DNA of 64,000 bases, taken from Pacificoceanicola onchidii. GTDB lineage: Bacteria > Pseudomonadota > Alphaproteobacteria > Rhodobacterales > Rhodobacteraceae. Position 1 is the first letter of the stretch. Every line of letters starts with the position of its first letter. The stretch spans positions 248,001-312,000 of the forward strand of contig NZ_SRXY01000004.1 of the NCBI RefSeq assembly GCF_004804335.1, given 5' to 3'. The translations under genes were made by a program, and so were the position numbers. This document shows, one piece after another, positions 1-9,288 of the stretch. Below the pieces are notes generated by a model. The model was not told the origin of the DNA. It worked only from the letters and a program-made list of their open reading frames with translations, and ran no database searches.

Positions 1-130
1 CATCCGCCATGAGAACTTGCTCCATCGGGTAGACCGGGGCCTCTTCCCCCGGGCATTCCTGCGCCTGCGCCACGCCAGAAAACCCCGCAAAAACCACACC
101 TATGCAAAACTGCTGCACCAGACGTTTCAT
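1..130 (-). CDS. Partial exported protein, N-terminus only
   Basis: A minus-strand reading frame begins with ATG at 128-130 and runs off the left edge after 43 codons. The N-terminus is a clear Sec signal peptide: Lys-Arg, then a hydrophobic stretch, then an Ala-Gln-Ala cleavage-type site near residue 22, leaving a mature start rich in Glu and Pro with one Cys. Nothing further can be assigned because the mature domain lies outside the window. It diverges from purE with about 70 bp between the start codons. Confidence 0.6.
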   Translation of the reverse strand, partial: MKRLVQQFCIGVVFAGFSGVAQAQECPGEEAPVYPMEQVLMAD

Positions 131-200
131 ACCGATACCCACGCTTGTTCCCGGCGGCGGCCCCTCATATAGTCCGCGCTTCTCAATGCTGGAGGGATGC

Positions 201-695
201 ATGGCAGAGATCAAGGTCGGAATTATCATGGGCAGCCAGTCGGATTGGCCGACCATGAAGGAAGCGGCGGATGTGCTCGATGAGCTTGGCGTTCCTTATG
301 AGACAAAGATTGTCTCCGCCCACCGCACACCCGACCGGCTTTGGACCTATGGCAAGACCGCCGTGGAGCGTGGTTTGCAAGTGATCATCGCGGGCGCAGG
401 AGGTGCCGCGCACTTGCCCGGCATGATGGCCTCCAAGACCCGCGTGCCGGTGATCGGCATTCCGGTGCAGACCAAGGCGCTCTCTGGTGTAGACAGCCTT
501 TATTCCATTCTCCAGATGCCGCGCGGCTTTCCGGTGGCGACCATGGCGATTGGCGCGGCGGGGGCCAAGAACGGCGGGCTGATGGCCGCGGGCATTCTTG
601 CCTTGCAGGATGAAGCGCTGGCGGCACGGTTGGATCAGTGGCGCGCGGACCTTTCTGCCTCCATCGCGGACGAGCCCGATCGCAGCGCTGTCTGA
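201..695 (+). CDS. purE: N5-carboxyaminoimidazole ribonucleotide mutase (PurE class I)
   Basis: PurE interconverts N5-CAIR and CAIR in cytosolic de novo purine synthesis. The 164-residue protein has the class I signature: GSQSDW near the N-terminus, SAHRTP carrying the catalytic His, the [10 protein letters not shown] loop, and a [10 protein letters not shown] segment. Start ATG 201 is chosen because GGAGGG lies at 191-196 and the family starts just before the first beta strand; an in-frame ATG at 186 and longer extensions lack family support. It is followed after 76 bp by purK, the preceding pathway enzyme, so the two probably form one operon. Confidence 0.97.
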   Translation: MAEIKVGIIMGSQSDWPTMKEAADVLDELGVPYETKIVSAHRTPDRLWTYGKTAVERGLQVIIAGAGGAAHLPGMMASKTRVPVIGIPVQTKALSGVDSLYSILQMPRGFPVATMAIGAAGAKNGGLMAAGILALQDEALAARLDQWRADLSASIADEPDRSAV

Positions 696-771
696 CAAGG
701 CCCCTTGAGCCAAGCGGCATTCCGTTCCAGAAGGGGCCAATCCCGCGATTCCCGCTTACAGGAGCTTTGCC

Positions 772-1842
772 ATGACCACGCCTCTGCCCACCGGATCAAC
801 CATCGGTATCCTTGGCGGAGGCCAGCTTGGGCGGATGCTCTCGGTTGCGGCGAGCCGCCTCGGGTTCAAGACGCATATCTTTGAGCCGGGCGCAAACCCG
901 CCTGCCGGAGACGTCGCGCATGCGGTGACAACGGCGCCGTATGAGGACGCAGCGGCGCTCAAGGCCTTTGCTGCAAGCGTTGATGTCATCACCTATGAGT
1001 TCGAGAACATCCCGACCTCGGCGCTCGACATTCTCGAAGCGATTAACCCGATCCATCCGAACCGTGAGGCGCTGCGGGTCAGTCAGGATCGTCTGACCGA
1101 AAAGACCTTCCTTGCGGACCTCGGTCTTGCAACGGCCCCTTTCGCAGACATCACCGATGCGGCTTCACTGGCGGAGGCGATTGAGACCATCGGCACCCCG
1201 TCGATCCTGAAAACACGCCGCTTTGGCTATGATGGCAAAGGGCAATCCCGCCTCAAGTCTGCCAATGATGCGGAGCAAGCTTTGGCGGACATGGCCGGCG
1301 CGCCAGCCATTCTCGAAGGGTTTGTCGATTTCTCTTTGGAAGTCTCTGTGATTGCCGCGCGCAGTCAGGACGGACAGGTTTCGGCCTACGATCCCGGCGA
1401 AAATGTCCACAAGGACGGCATTCTGAGCACCACAACGGTTCCCGCCAAACTGCCCGCGCGCTTGCAGACGGACGCCGTTTTGCTGGCTGGGCGCATTCTC
1501 AATGCGCTGGATTATGTTGGCGTCATGGGGGTCGAACTGTTTGTCACCCCCGGTCAGCTTATCGTCAACGAAATCGCCCCGCGCGTACACAACTCAGGCC
1601 ACTGGACACAAAACGGCTGCGCGATCTGTCAGTTTGAACAACACATCCGCGCGGTGGCAGGTTGGCCTCTGGGTGACGGATCGCGGCACAGCGATGTCGT
1701 GATGGAGAACCTGATCGGCGACGATATGGACCGCGTGCCCGATCTGGCCAAGGACGGCAGCTGCGCCTTGCACCTTTACGGCAAAACCGAGACCAAACCC
1801 GGCCGCAAGATGGGGCACGTCAACCGGATCGTGAGCGCCTAG
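772..1842 (+). CDS. purK: N5-carboxyaminoimidazole ribonucleotide synthase (PurK)
   Basis: PurK carboxylates AIR with ATP and bicarbonate to give N5-CAIR, which PurE then rearranges. The 356-residue length is normal. The N-terminus carries the GGGQLGRM nucleotide-binding-type loop, and the ATP-grasp core follows (KTRRFGYDGKGQ and, later, NEIAPRVHNSGHW, a family hallmark). An AGGAG-type ribosome site lies 9-10 bases before ATG 772. Its stop codon overlaps the stop of the convergent phnM-like gene by four bases, so the two transcripts must end within each other's genes. Confidence 0.97.
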   Translation: MTTPLPTGSTIGILGGGQLGRMLSVAASRLGFKTHIFEPGANPPAGDVAHAVTTAPYEDAAALKAFAASVDVITYEFENIPTSALDILEAINPIHPNREALRVSQDRLTEKTFLADLGLATAPFADITDAASLAEAIETIGTPSILKTRRFGYDGKGQSRLKSANDAEQALADMAGAPAILEGFVDFSLEVSVIAARSQDGQVSAYDPGENVHKDGILSTTTVPAKLPARLQTDAVLLAGRILNALDYVGVMGVELFVTPGQLIVNEIAPRVHNSGHWTQNGCAICQFEQHIRAVAGWPLGDGSRHSDVVMENLIGDDMDRVPDLAKDGSCALHLYGKTETKPGRKMGHVNRIVSA

Positions 1843-2978
1843 AAAAACCGCTCTGCCACCGCGCCGGACATAAAGGCCACCTGACCACCCGCGATCGTTG
1901 CCGCAATACGGCGGCTTTCGCGGTCCATGATCACGAGGTCGGCCCGTTTGCCGGGTTCCAGGCTTCCCCTGTCCTGCAAACCCAGGATCCGCGCCGGGCC
2001 GGAAGACACCAATTCCCAGGCCGCTGCCTCGTCAAGCAGGCCAAGCTCGACGCAACGCCACGCAGCGCGGGCCGGTGACGGGTAGTGGTAGTCCGAGGCC
2101 AGCGCATCACACAGACCTTCGGCGATGACGGACTGGGCCGAAATGTTCCCGGCATGGGAGGCCCCCCGCACCACGTTGGGTGCTCCAAGCACAACCGCTT
2201 CACCCGCGTCCTTGGCCGCCTGTGCCGCTTCCAGTGTCTCGGGAAACTCGGAAACTCTCACGCCGCGCGCACGCCACGCGGCCCGCCCTTCGGCGGTTTG
2301 GTCATCGTGACTGCCCATCAGCACGCCGCGCTGTGCAAGGCGCGCACAGAGATCATCGAGAGCCCCCGGCACATCCGGACCCTTGGCATGAAGATCGAGA
2401 AGGAACTGAAAGTAAGCCTCCGGATTCCGCCGGGACTTCAGCGCCTGCCCGGTGAGCCGCGGAGGTTTGCGGCCTTGCGCCAGACGATCGTGCGGCAGAT
2501 GGTCGTTAAAGACGACATAGCCAATGCCGAATTGCTCCAGCGTCGCCTCAACTTCCGGGAAACTCTCAATCAGGTGGGTCTCCAGCCTCAATTGCAACCG
2601 CAAATCCACCGGCAGCGTGGGAGAGACGAGAGCCACACTTTCAAAGACTTCCCGCGCAAATTCGGGCCCTCGAAGCCCGCCTTCCCAACTCCAGAACTGC
2701 GCCAGAAATGCCGTGGTGATGCCGCAAGACGCCAGTTCAGCCGCCACGGCCAACATGCCTGCATCCCGTTCGCGCAATGCGCCCCGGCGTGGAGCCATGT
2801 GGCGCTCGAACCCGTCACCATGCGCGTCCACGATCCCCGGCAGTATATCGAAACCGGTTAGGTCGACAGACCGGCCGCCGTCTATCTGAACACGCCCCTC
2901 GGCCACCGATAACGGGCCGTCTTCAAATCCGCAGGGCCACAGAACCCGGGCCCCTTCCAGTCGCAACTCAAGTGTCAT
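1839..2978 (-). CDS. phnM: PhnM-type amidohydrolase (ribose 1-methylphosphonate 5-triphosphate diphosphatase)
   Basis: PhnM belongs to the carbon-phosphorus lyase pathway; it removes pyrophosphate from alpha-D-ribose 1-methylphosphonate 5-triphosphate. Family marks in the 379-residue protein are [14 protein letters not shown] (metal-binding His and Asp of the amidohydrolase barrel), FNDHLPHDR in mid-protein, GSHDDQT, and ASDYHYPS before the C-terminal composite beta domain. ATG 2978 is used because the amidohydrolase beta domain starts there and the gene then overlaps the upstream hydrolase by 11 bases, typical of coupling. No other phn gene is nearby, so the real substrate is uncertain; it could be a paralogue acting on another phosphate ester. 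Confidence 0.82.
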   Translation of the reverse strand: MTLELRLEGARVLWPCGFEDGPLSVAEGRVQIDGGRSVDLTGFDILPGIVDAHGDGFERHMAPRRGALRERDAGMLAVAAELASCGITTAFLAQFWSWEGGLRGPEFAREVFESVALVSPTLPVDLRLQLRLETHLIESFPEVEATLEQFGIGYVVFNDHLPHDRLAQGRKPPRLTGQALKSRRNPEAYFQFLLDLHAKGPDVPGALDDLCARLAQRGVLMGSHDDQTAEGRAAWRARGVRVSEFPETLEAAQAAKDAGEAVVLGAPNVVRGASHAGNISAQSVIAEGLCDALASDYHYPSPARAAWRCVELGLLDEAAAWELVSSGPARILGLQDRGSLEPGKRADLVIMDRESRRIAATIAGGQVAFMSGAVAERFF

Positions 2979-3723
2979 CGCAATCTCCGACGAGGCATTG
3001 CAATTGTTCCGCATCCAGCAGGTCCGTCCAGTCGAGCTCCGGGTCGAACCGCCCTTCTTCGAGAAACAGAGCGACCTGCGCCATGACACCGGGCGATTGC
3101 ATCATATAGGTGTGGGTCACTGGCATCGTGATATGCGCTGCCATTCCCGTCACCTTTGTCGATTCCACGGAAACCTTGCCATCATCCAGTCCCGGGATGA
3201 GCGCAGAGAACACGGGATTCAGCGATTGCGATCCGGCAATGACCCCAAGTTCGAAATCCACAGGCGGAAGCAGCCTTGGAAGATCCGCAGCACCTGTGCC
3301 CAACTGCATCCCCGCCGGGCCATTGATCCATTGGAACAGGTCCAGACCGCCCAGTTCATCCACCAGTTCGCTGCCCTGATTGGGTGGCGCAAGCATGACA
3401 ACGCGCCCGAGCCGGTCAGGCCGGTTGTCCGGGAGCCACGCCCGTAGCAAGATGCCACCCATGGAGTGCGTGACAAAATGTACGTCCCGATCCCCGCACG
3501 CGCTCACCGCCTGGGGCAGCGTCTCATCCGCCAACAGCTGAACGCGCCCTTCGGTAGAGGGGTAGCTTGGCAGGATCGTGTGAAACCCGCGCGCCGCAAG
3601 AACGCGCTCCATCACAATCAGCGAATACTCGGTCCGGGCCAGCCCGTGCAGCAGCACTACACAACCCGAAGCCGACGCCATCGGAGCCAAAAAGACCAGA
3701 GCAAGGAAAGCCAGAACACGCAT
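2968..3723 (-). CDS. Secreted alpha/beta hydrolase, lipase-like
   Basis: A 251-residue protein with a Sec signal peptide (cleavage near Ala-Ser-Ala, residues 17-19) followed by an alpha/beta hydrolase fold. [10 protein letters not shown] provides the oxyanion-hole HG motif and THSMGG the nucleophile elbow Ser; the catalytic His is probably in the VTHTYMM segment near the end. It resembles triacylglycerol lipase/PGAP1-like esterases that act outside the cytoplasm. Its 3' end overlaps the start of the phnM-like gene by 11 bases, so the two are co-transcribed although no functional link is evident. Substrate is unknown. Confidence 0.8.
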   Translation of the reverse strand: MRVLAFLALVFLAPMASASGCVVLLHGLARTEYSLIVMERVLAARGFHTILPSYPSTEGRVQLLADETLPQAVSACGDRDVHFVTHSMGGILLRAWLPDNRPDRLGRVVMLAPPNQGSELVDELGGLDLFQWINGPAGMQLGTGAADLPRLLPPVDFELGVIAGSQSLNPVFSALIPGLDDGKVSVESTKVTGMAAHITMPVTHTYMMQSPGVMAQVALFLEEGRFDPELDWTDLLDAEQLQCLVGDCDDT

Positions 3724-3777
3724 GGCGCTGGCATAGCCTGTGCGCCCCGCCTAAGAAAGAGGGGAAAGGACGCCACC

Positions 3778-4218
3778 ATGCCCAGCCCCCGCCTCGCCTG
3801 CCGCGCCGTCATCCTGTTGGAGAGCAAGCTGCTTCTGGTCAATGCATGGCCCGGCAACCAGAGTGACCTTTGGTGCGCGCCCGGAGGCGGTGTTGAGCGG
3901 GGCAGCAGCCTGCCGGAGAACCTCGCGCGCGAGGTGTTCGAGGAAACCGGCCTGACCGTAACGGTCGGAACGCCGTGCCTCATCAACGAGTTTCACGATC
4001 CGCGCAGCTCGTTTCATCAGGTCGAGGTTTTCTTCCGCTGCACGATCACTTCCGGGGCCGTGACCGACGACTGGCAGGATCCGGAAGGCATCGTGCACAA
4101 GCGGCGGTGGTTCACTCAGGCCGAGGTGGCGCAACTGCATTTGAAGCCGGACAGCCTGCGAACGATCCCTTGGTCCGAGGAGGTGCGCTATGATCCTTTG
4201 GAGGCTTTGGTCAAATAG
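3778..4218 (+). CDS. Nudix hydrolase
   Basis: A 146-residue single-domain Nudix protein, expected to hydrolyse a nucleoside diphosphate linked to another moiety. The box near residues 38-60 reads G-x5-S-x7-REVFEETGL: the metal-binding REVxEE core is intact, but the first Glu of the consensus is Ser. ATG 3778 follows an AAGAGGGGAAAGGA ribosome site and agrees with the family start. It diverges from the lipase-like gene and its last 31 bases overlap the convergent DMT transporter gene. The substrate cannot be predicted. Confidence 0.88.
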   Translation: MPSPRLACRAVILLESKLLLVNAWPGNQSDLWCAPGGGVERGSSLPENLAREVFEETGLTVTVGTPCLINEFHDPRSSFHQVEVFFRCTITSGAVTDDWQDPEGIVHKRRWFTQAEVAQLHLKPDSLRTIPWSEEVRYDPLEALVK

Positions 4219-5063
4219 GCAGGACCAAGGACCGAAAGAGCAATCCCGCCCAGGATCACAACCGAAGCCAACAGGAACTTGCCGGTCAGGGCCTCCTCGA
4301 GGAAAAGCATGCCTCCCGCCATCGCAATCGGCGGCACCGTCAGCTGGGCAACCGCTGCCAGAGCTGCGGGCAACTTCGGCAAGACGCTGTACCAAAGCGC
4401 ATATCCCAAACCGGAGGTCACGGCGCCGGAAACCAGCGCCAGAACGACCCCCATCGGATCGGCCTGCAACCCGCCGAGGGGCGCACCACCAGACACCAGC
4501 CAGACAAACCCCGGAAACAGCAACCCCGCGAGGACGAAGTTCACCGCCGTATCCGCCAGCGCATCGCGGCTCCCACGGCCTGCGAGGGAATACAGTCCCC
4601 AGCCGATCCCCGCGAGGACCATCATGGCGACATTGCGCAGGTTGTCGGCGATATCCGCCCAAGGCCAAACCAGATACACCAGCCCCGCCAGGGCCAACAG
4701 CCCGCCGACAAGCCGCAGCGCGGGCATGGTTTCGCGCAGAACCGCAGCTCCGGCAAACATGGTTACTTGCACCGTGCCGAACAGCAGCAAGGCGCCAAGA
4801 CCGGAGTCCATGCCGACATAAGCCTCTGTGAAGCCGATGATATAAAACAGCAAGCCCGGAACGGCGAAAACACGGGCCTTGCTCATGATCGCGACGCGCC
4901 GCCGGGTCCACAGGCAGAGCAGCCCAAGCATCAACGCACCGGACCACAGGCGCAGGGCACCGAAGCTGACAATGTCGGTCCCGCCGGACACGCCTGCGCG
5001 GGTCAAAACCGAGTTGGCCGCAAACGCGACCATGACCACGGCAACCAGTCCGAATAATTTCAC
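4188..5063 (-). CDS. DMT-family (EamA) transporter
   Basis: A 291-residue inner-membrane protein with about ten hydrophobic segments arranged as two EamA repeats, the usual size of a drug/metabolite exporter. Charged residues are confined to short loops (TRRR near residue 53, LRE near 130), and the second repeat contains the conserved Glu motif FLEEALTG. Members export amino acids, metabolites or toxins with proton exchange; nothing here identifies the substrate. It shares no obvious operon with smc, which lies 103 bp upstream on the same strand. Confidence 0.88.
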   Translation of the reverse strand: MKLFGLVAVVMVAFAANSVLTRAGVSGGTDIVSFGALRLWSGALMLGLLCLWTRRRVAIMSKARVFAVPGLLFYIIGFTEAYVGMDSGLGALLLFGTVQVTMFAGAAVLRETMPALRLVGGLLALAGLVYLVWPWADIADNLRNVAMMVLAGIGWGLYSLAGRGSRDALADTAVNFVLAGLLFPGFVWLVSGGAPLGGLQADPMGVVLALVSGAVTSGLGYALWYSVLPKLPAALAAVAQLTVPPIAMAGGMLFLEEALTGKFLLASVVILGGIALSVLGPAYLTKASKGS

Positions 5064-5131
5064 CGCACCCTCTGCTCTTTACCTCTGACAAGAAACGCGA
5101 CGGCCGCAAGACGGGACGGTGGGCGGGGCGA

Positions 5132-5150
5132 GGTTGGCCCTTGGCCAACC
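5132..5150 (-). terminator. Hairpin downstream of smc
   Basis: An 8-bp perfect inverted repeat (GGTTGGCC, three-base loop, GGCCAACC) lies just past the smc stop. There is no U-tract after it, so it may be a processing or stabilising stem, not an intrinsic terminator. Confidence 0.35.
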
Positions 5151-5166
5151 AGCGCCGCCCCCGGCC

Positions 5167-8100
5167 TCAGGCCACCAGCGTTTCGGCGACCTTGAGATCC
5201 ACAGACACCAATTGCGAGACACCCTGCTCCTGCATGGTCACGCCAAACAGGCGGTCCATACGCGCCATGGTGACCGCATGGTGCGTGATGCACAAGAACC
5301 GCGTGTCCGTCCGGCGGCACATCTCGTCGAGCATGTCGCAGAAACGCGTAACGTTTGCGTCATCCAAAGGCGCATCCACTTCGTCGAGCACACAGATCGG
5401 CGCCGGATTGGCGAGGAAGACCGCAAAGATCAGCGCCAGCGCGGTCAACGTCTGCTCGCCGCCCGACAACAGTGACAGTGACGACAGCTTCTTGCCCGGC
5501 GGCTGGCACATGATTTCCAGCCCGGCCTCGAGTGGGTCGTCGCTTTCGACCATCACGAGATTGGCCTCACCACCGCCGAACAGATGTGTAAACAGCATGG
5601 CGAAGTTGCTGTTCACCTGCTCAAAGGCCGTCAAAAGACGCTCACGACCTTCACGATTCAGGCTGGAGATCCCGTTGCGCAGCGTCTTGATGGCTTCTTC
5701 AAGGTCGGATTTCTCTGCAACCAGCTCATCGTGCTCGGTCTGAACCTCCTTGGCGTCCTCCTCAGCCCGCAGATTGACGGCCCCAAGCGCATCGCGCTGC
5801 CGCTTCAACCGCGCCACGTCCGATTCCAGAGTGTCGGCCGCCGGCATCTCGTCAGGATTGGCCTGCAACTGCTCGAGCAAGTCCTGCGGCGTTGTCTGCT
5901 GATCTTCGGCAATACGCTCGGCGGCGGCAGCGACAGTTTCCTGCGCCGCTTCCATTCGGGCCTGCGCCGCCGCCCGCGCTTCGCGCGCTTCGCCTGCAAG
6001 ACGCTCCGCCTCTCGTTCATTGGCCAAAGCTTCGCGCAGTGCGGTTTCAGCCGCGCTCAGAGCATCACTCGCCTCTGACTTACGCGCCTCCGCCGTGTCG
6101 ATCTGGTAGGACAAATCCTCGCGCGTCTCGGAAAGCTCCGCCGGGACATCCATGGCCAAGGCCAGGTCGCCCTCGGTCTGCTGTTTGCGCTCCGCCAGTT
6201 CCCGCGCGCGCTTTTCCGCTGTCTCCAGACGGTGCCGCCAGCCGGACAGCTCCTTGGTCACCTGTTGCGAGCGCCCCTTGCGGGCCTCACCCTCGCGGCG
6301 CAACTCGTCATGTGCCGAGCGCCGCGCCATCATGGTCATGCGCGCGGCTTCGACCGTCATCTTTACGTCTTCGACCTGACCGCGCGCTTCATCAAGATCG
6401 TCCAAGTCCGCAACAGCGCGCTCCGCTTCGATCGTCTGCGCGCGCGCTGTCGCGTTTTCCTCCTGGAAGCGGCGAACCGCAAGCGAGGCGCTTTCCAGCT
6501 TACTCTCGGCCATGTCCCGATCGGCTTCCGCACGGTTCATCATGCGCGTTGCCTGCGTCAATGCCTGATCGGCCTCGCGCCGGGCCTCGCGCGCCTCGCG
6601 GTCCGCGCGGGTCAAATCGGCCAACCGTGCTGACAAGGCCTCATGAGCCGCTTGTGTTCCGTCAAGGCGCGCGGTCGCTGCCGCCATTTCCTGTTTCAGC
6701 GCTTCAAGTCGGTTCAACTGCTCCAGACGCAGCGCCGCGGCCGAAGGCTGATCTTCAGCCCATGCCCGGAACCCGTCCCATCGCCAAAGGTCTCCCTCTA
6801 GGCTGACCAATCGCTGGCCGGGTTGGAGCAGTGGTTGCAGACGATTGCCCTCATCCGTTGAAACCAAGCCAATCTGCGCCATACGGCGGCTGAGGACGTC
6901 CGGAACAGAGACATGCTGCGCCAAAGACGTGACCCCGGCGGGCAAAGGTTGATCGGAGTCGTATGCTGGCAAGACAGCCCAGCCGGTGGGTCCGTCCTCT
7001 TCGACTTCCGGGGCGCGCAGATCATCGGCCAAGGCCGCGCCAAGCGCCTTTTCAAAGCCTTGCTGAACCTGAAGGCGGTCTAGGATCTGGCCGCCCTCTG
7101 CCGTATCCCGATCCAGTAGGCGTGCCAGAGCCGTCACTTCAGCCCGCAAGGCATTGGTTTCGCCTTCGGCCTCGGAACGCTCCGCCCGCGCTTCGGCTTC
7201 ACGCGACTGAGTTTCGGCCCGGTTCACCTCGGCTTCGGCGAGCACCGTTTCTGCGCGCTCCGCCATCTCGTGCGCATATTCCTGACGCTCGCGCGCTTCT
7301 TCCGCCGCCTCTGCGCTCTGTTCCAACGTCGCATTGGCTTGGGCCACGGCGTCTTGCGCGCGCTTCGCCTCCGTCTCGCTCCGCTCCAACGTTTTGCGGC
7401 AGTCCGACAGGTACCGTTGCGCTGATTGATGCCGGGCCGCCAAGCGCGCCACATCTTCGGTACGCTGGCTGAGGTCCGCTTCGCGTTCTTGCAAAACCGT
7501 CCCGGCTTCACGCGCCCCTTCGGCGGCGTCCTCCAGCCGCTCGTCATAGCCATCGGCGGCCTTGGCCAACTCCTTGGCTTCCCACTCAAGGCGCTCGATC
7601 GTGTCGCCTGCGTCCCGGTTCAGGCCCGCTTCGCGGTCCATGTCACGGGTCAGTTGCTCGATCCGGTTCGAAAGGGTCGCGATCCGCTCGCGCGCCTGCG
7701 TCTCCTGATCCGCGAGGGCATCGCGCTGAACCAGAAGGCGCTGCAGGACTGCTCCGGCAATGGCCTCTTCCTCACGCAGAGGCGGCAGCACATCTTCGCG
7801 CGCTTGTCGGACCGTTGCCCCGTCGCGCGCCAAAGCCTCCGTCCTGGCTGCTTTGGTCATCCTTGTGCGCAGGTCTTCCTCGGTGAGTAGCCGTGCTTCG
7901 TCCGCCTCGCGCCAACGGCGATAGAGCAACATGCCTTCCGCCTGTCGCAGGTCTTCGCCAATTGCCCGGTACCGCGCAGCCTGACGAGCCTGGCGCGCAA
8001 GTTGCCCCAATTGCCCGGCCAGTTGCTCGATCACATCATCGACGCGCAACAGGTTCGCTTCGGTGTTCTTGAGCTTCAGTTCCGCCTCATGGCGGCGCTG

Positions 8101-8622
8101 ATAGAGCCCGCCGATCCCGGCGGCATCTTCCAGGACCTTGCGGCGATTCTTCGGCTTTGCATTGATCAGTTCGCTGATCTGCCCCTGACGCACCAACGCC
8201 GGGGAATGCGCCCCGGTGGATGCATCGGCAAAAAGCATCTGCACGTCCCGGGCGCGGGTGTCTTTGGCGTTGACCTTGTAGGCGCTCCCGACATCGCGCG
8301 TGATCCGCCGGGTGATTTCAAGCTGATCGCTGTCATTGAAGCCCGAAGGCGCAAGGCGTTCGGAGTTGTCGATGGTCAGGCAAACCTCGGCGAAATTCCG
8401 CGCCGGTCGAGAGGCGGCACCGGCGAAGATCACATCTTCCATGCCACCGCCGCGCATGGCTTTGGCGCGCGTTTCGCCCATGACCCAGCGCAAAGCTTCA
8501 AGCAGATTCGATTTGCCACAGCCGTTTGGCCCGACCACGCCAGTCAGACCGTCGGCGATCATCAGGTCCGTCGGATCGACGAAACTTTTGAAGCCGGTCA
8601 GTCTGAGTTTGTTGAAACGCAC
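5167..8622 (-). CDS. smc: Chromosome segregation ATPase SMC
   Basis: SMC is the ATPase of the Smc-ScpAB condensin that compacts and segregates chromosomes. The protein shows GPNGCGKSN (Walker A) near residue 35, two long Ala/Glu/Arg-rich coiled coils flanking a central hinge (roughly residues 490-640), the LLSGGEQ signature near 1060, and a Walker B CVLDEVDAPLDD. At about 1151 residues it is family-typical. I prefer GTG 8622, where the protein begins V-R-F-N-K-L like its relatives; an in-frame GTG at 8643 would add seven residues. Neither start has a strong ribosome site. Confidence 0.95.
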   Translation of the reverse strand: MRFNKLRLTGFKSFVDPTDLMIADGLTGVVGPNGCGKSNLLEALRWVMGETRAKAMRGGGMEDVIFAGAASRPARNFAEVCLTIDNSERLAPSGFNDSDQLEITRRITRDVGSAYKVNAKDTRARDVQMLFADASTGAHSPALVRQGQISELINAKPKNRRKVLEDAAGIGGLYQRRHEAELKLKNTEANLLRVDDVIEQLAGQLGQLARQARQAARYRAIGEDLRQAEGMLLYRRWREADEARLLTEEDLRTRMTKAARTEALARDGATVRQAREDVLPPLREEEAIAGAVLQRLLVQRDALADQETQARERIATLSNRIEQLTRDMDREAGLNRDAGDTIERLEWEAKELAKAADGYDERLEDAAEGAREAGTVLQEREADLSQRTEDVARLAARHQSAQRYLSDCRKTLERSETEAKRAQDAVAQANATLEQSAEAAEEARERQEYAHEMAERAETVLAEAEVNRAETQSREAEARAERSEAEGETNALRAEVTALARLLDRDTAEGGQILDRLQVQQGFEKALGAALADDLRAPEVEEDGPTGWAVLPAYDSDQPLPAGVTSLAQHVSVPDVLSRRMAQIGLVSTDEGNRLQPLLQPGQRLVSLEGDLWRWDGFRAWAEDQPSAAALRLEQLNRLEALKQEMAAATARLDGTQAAHEALSARLADLTRADREAREARREADQALTQATRMMNRAEADRDMAESKLESASLAVRRFQEENATARAQTIEAERAVADLDDLDEARGQVEDVKMTVEAARMTMMARRSAHDELRREGEARKGRSQQVTKELSGWRHRLETAEKRARELAERKQQTEGDLALAMDVPAELSETREDLSYQIDTAEARKSEASDALSAAETALREALANEREAERLAGEAREARAAAQARMEAAQETVAAAAERIAEDQQTTPQDLLEQLQANPDEMPAADTLESDVARLKRQRDALGAVNLRAEEDAKEVQTEHDELVAEKSDLEEAIKTLRNGISSLNREGRERLLTAFEQVNSNFAMLFTHLFGGGEANLVMVESDDPLEAGLEIMCQPPGKKLSSLSLLSGGEQTLTALALIFAVFLANPAPICVLDEVDAPLDDANVTRFCDMLDEMCRRTDTRFLCITHHAVTMARMDRLFGVTMQEQGVSQLVSVDLKVAETLVA

Positions 8623-8756
8623 GCGTACGAGCCCCGATTCCACCTGAGGTCCGAATTTTGGAAGGAGAGAGGGGCGCGAGTCAACGCCTTGCGAGCCTAT
8701 ATCGCGCCTATCGGCACGTTATCCACAATATATTGGTGCACCGCGCCCGTATTGTT

Positions 8757-9155
8757 TCAATACTTCCCGCACTCCAAAGAGCCTGCAACCACCCCATCTC
8801 TGGCTTGCAGGGACAGGATATCACAGTAGAGCGTACGACTGCGTTTTGGTTTCTTGGGAGGCTTTTCACCTGCACAAGACATGCCGATCAGCATCATCGC
8901 AGGATCACCTTCCACCCAGGCCGCCTTGCACCCTGTTTGGATTTGCGCCGCGATCCCGGCCTTTCGAGCCACAGCCTCAAACCGAGGGAGCATCTCCGGG
9001 TTTGTTCGCGTTGCCTCGACGATGTTCCCGCGAATCCGAAGCGTAAACTTCGAACCTTCAAACTCTGTCTTGATAGGGTCCACGCCCCGGAAGCCCGGTC
9101 CGCCCATGCCACAGGCGGAAACGCTCATAATGACCATGCACAAAAAATATCGCAT
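8757..9155 (-). CDS. Small predicted lipoprotein
   Basis: A 132-residue protein with a lipobox at V-S-A-C (Cys15), so it should be exported, lipidated and membrane-anchored. The mature part has four further Cys residues, possibly two disulfides, and a Lys/Pro-rich stretch. Start ATG 9155 fits the signal peptide; ten upstream codons do not. I do not recognise the domain; similar short lipoproteins are common in Rhodobacteraceae. It diverges from the membrane gene at 9289, so the palindromes at 9227-9271 could also affect its transcription. Confidence 0.65.
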   Translation of the reverse strand: MRYFLCMVIMSVSACGMGGPGFRGVDPIKTEFEGSKFTLRIRGNIVEATRTNPEMLPRFEAVARKAGIAAQIQTGCKAAWVEGDPAMMLIGMSCAGEKPPKKPKRSRTLYCDILSLQARDGVVAGSLECGKY

Positions 9156-9223
9156 GGTTTCAGCTTCCGGGAAGTTGGTTACCAAAGGATTAAGCCGTGA
9201 GCGGCGGGACGGAGTCTTTTCTA

Positions 9224-9271
9224 TTTACATTCCTGTTTTCGAATGTATATTACATTCCAAAGTTAGAATGT
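9224..9271 (+). promoter_or_regulatory. Promoter with two SqrR/BigR-type operators
   Basis: Two palindromes of form ACATTC-N8-GAATGT lie at 9227-9246 and 9252-9271, with centres 25 bp apart. A promoter is embedded in them: TTTACA (9224-9229), 16-bp spacing, TATATT (9246-9251). ATTC-N8-GAAT is the operator form I know for the sulfide/persulfide-sensing ArsR repressors SqrR and BigR. Binding there would block RNA polymerase, so the downstream gene is probably derepressed by reactive sulfur. A ribosome site CAGGAGG follows at 9277. Confidence 0.72.
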
Positions 9272-9288
9272 TAATTCAGGAGGCCGTC

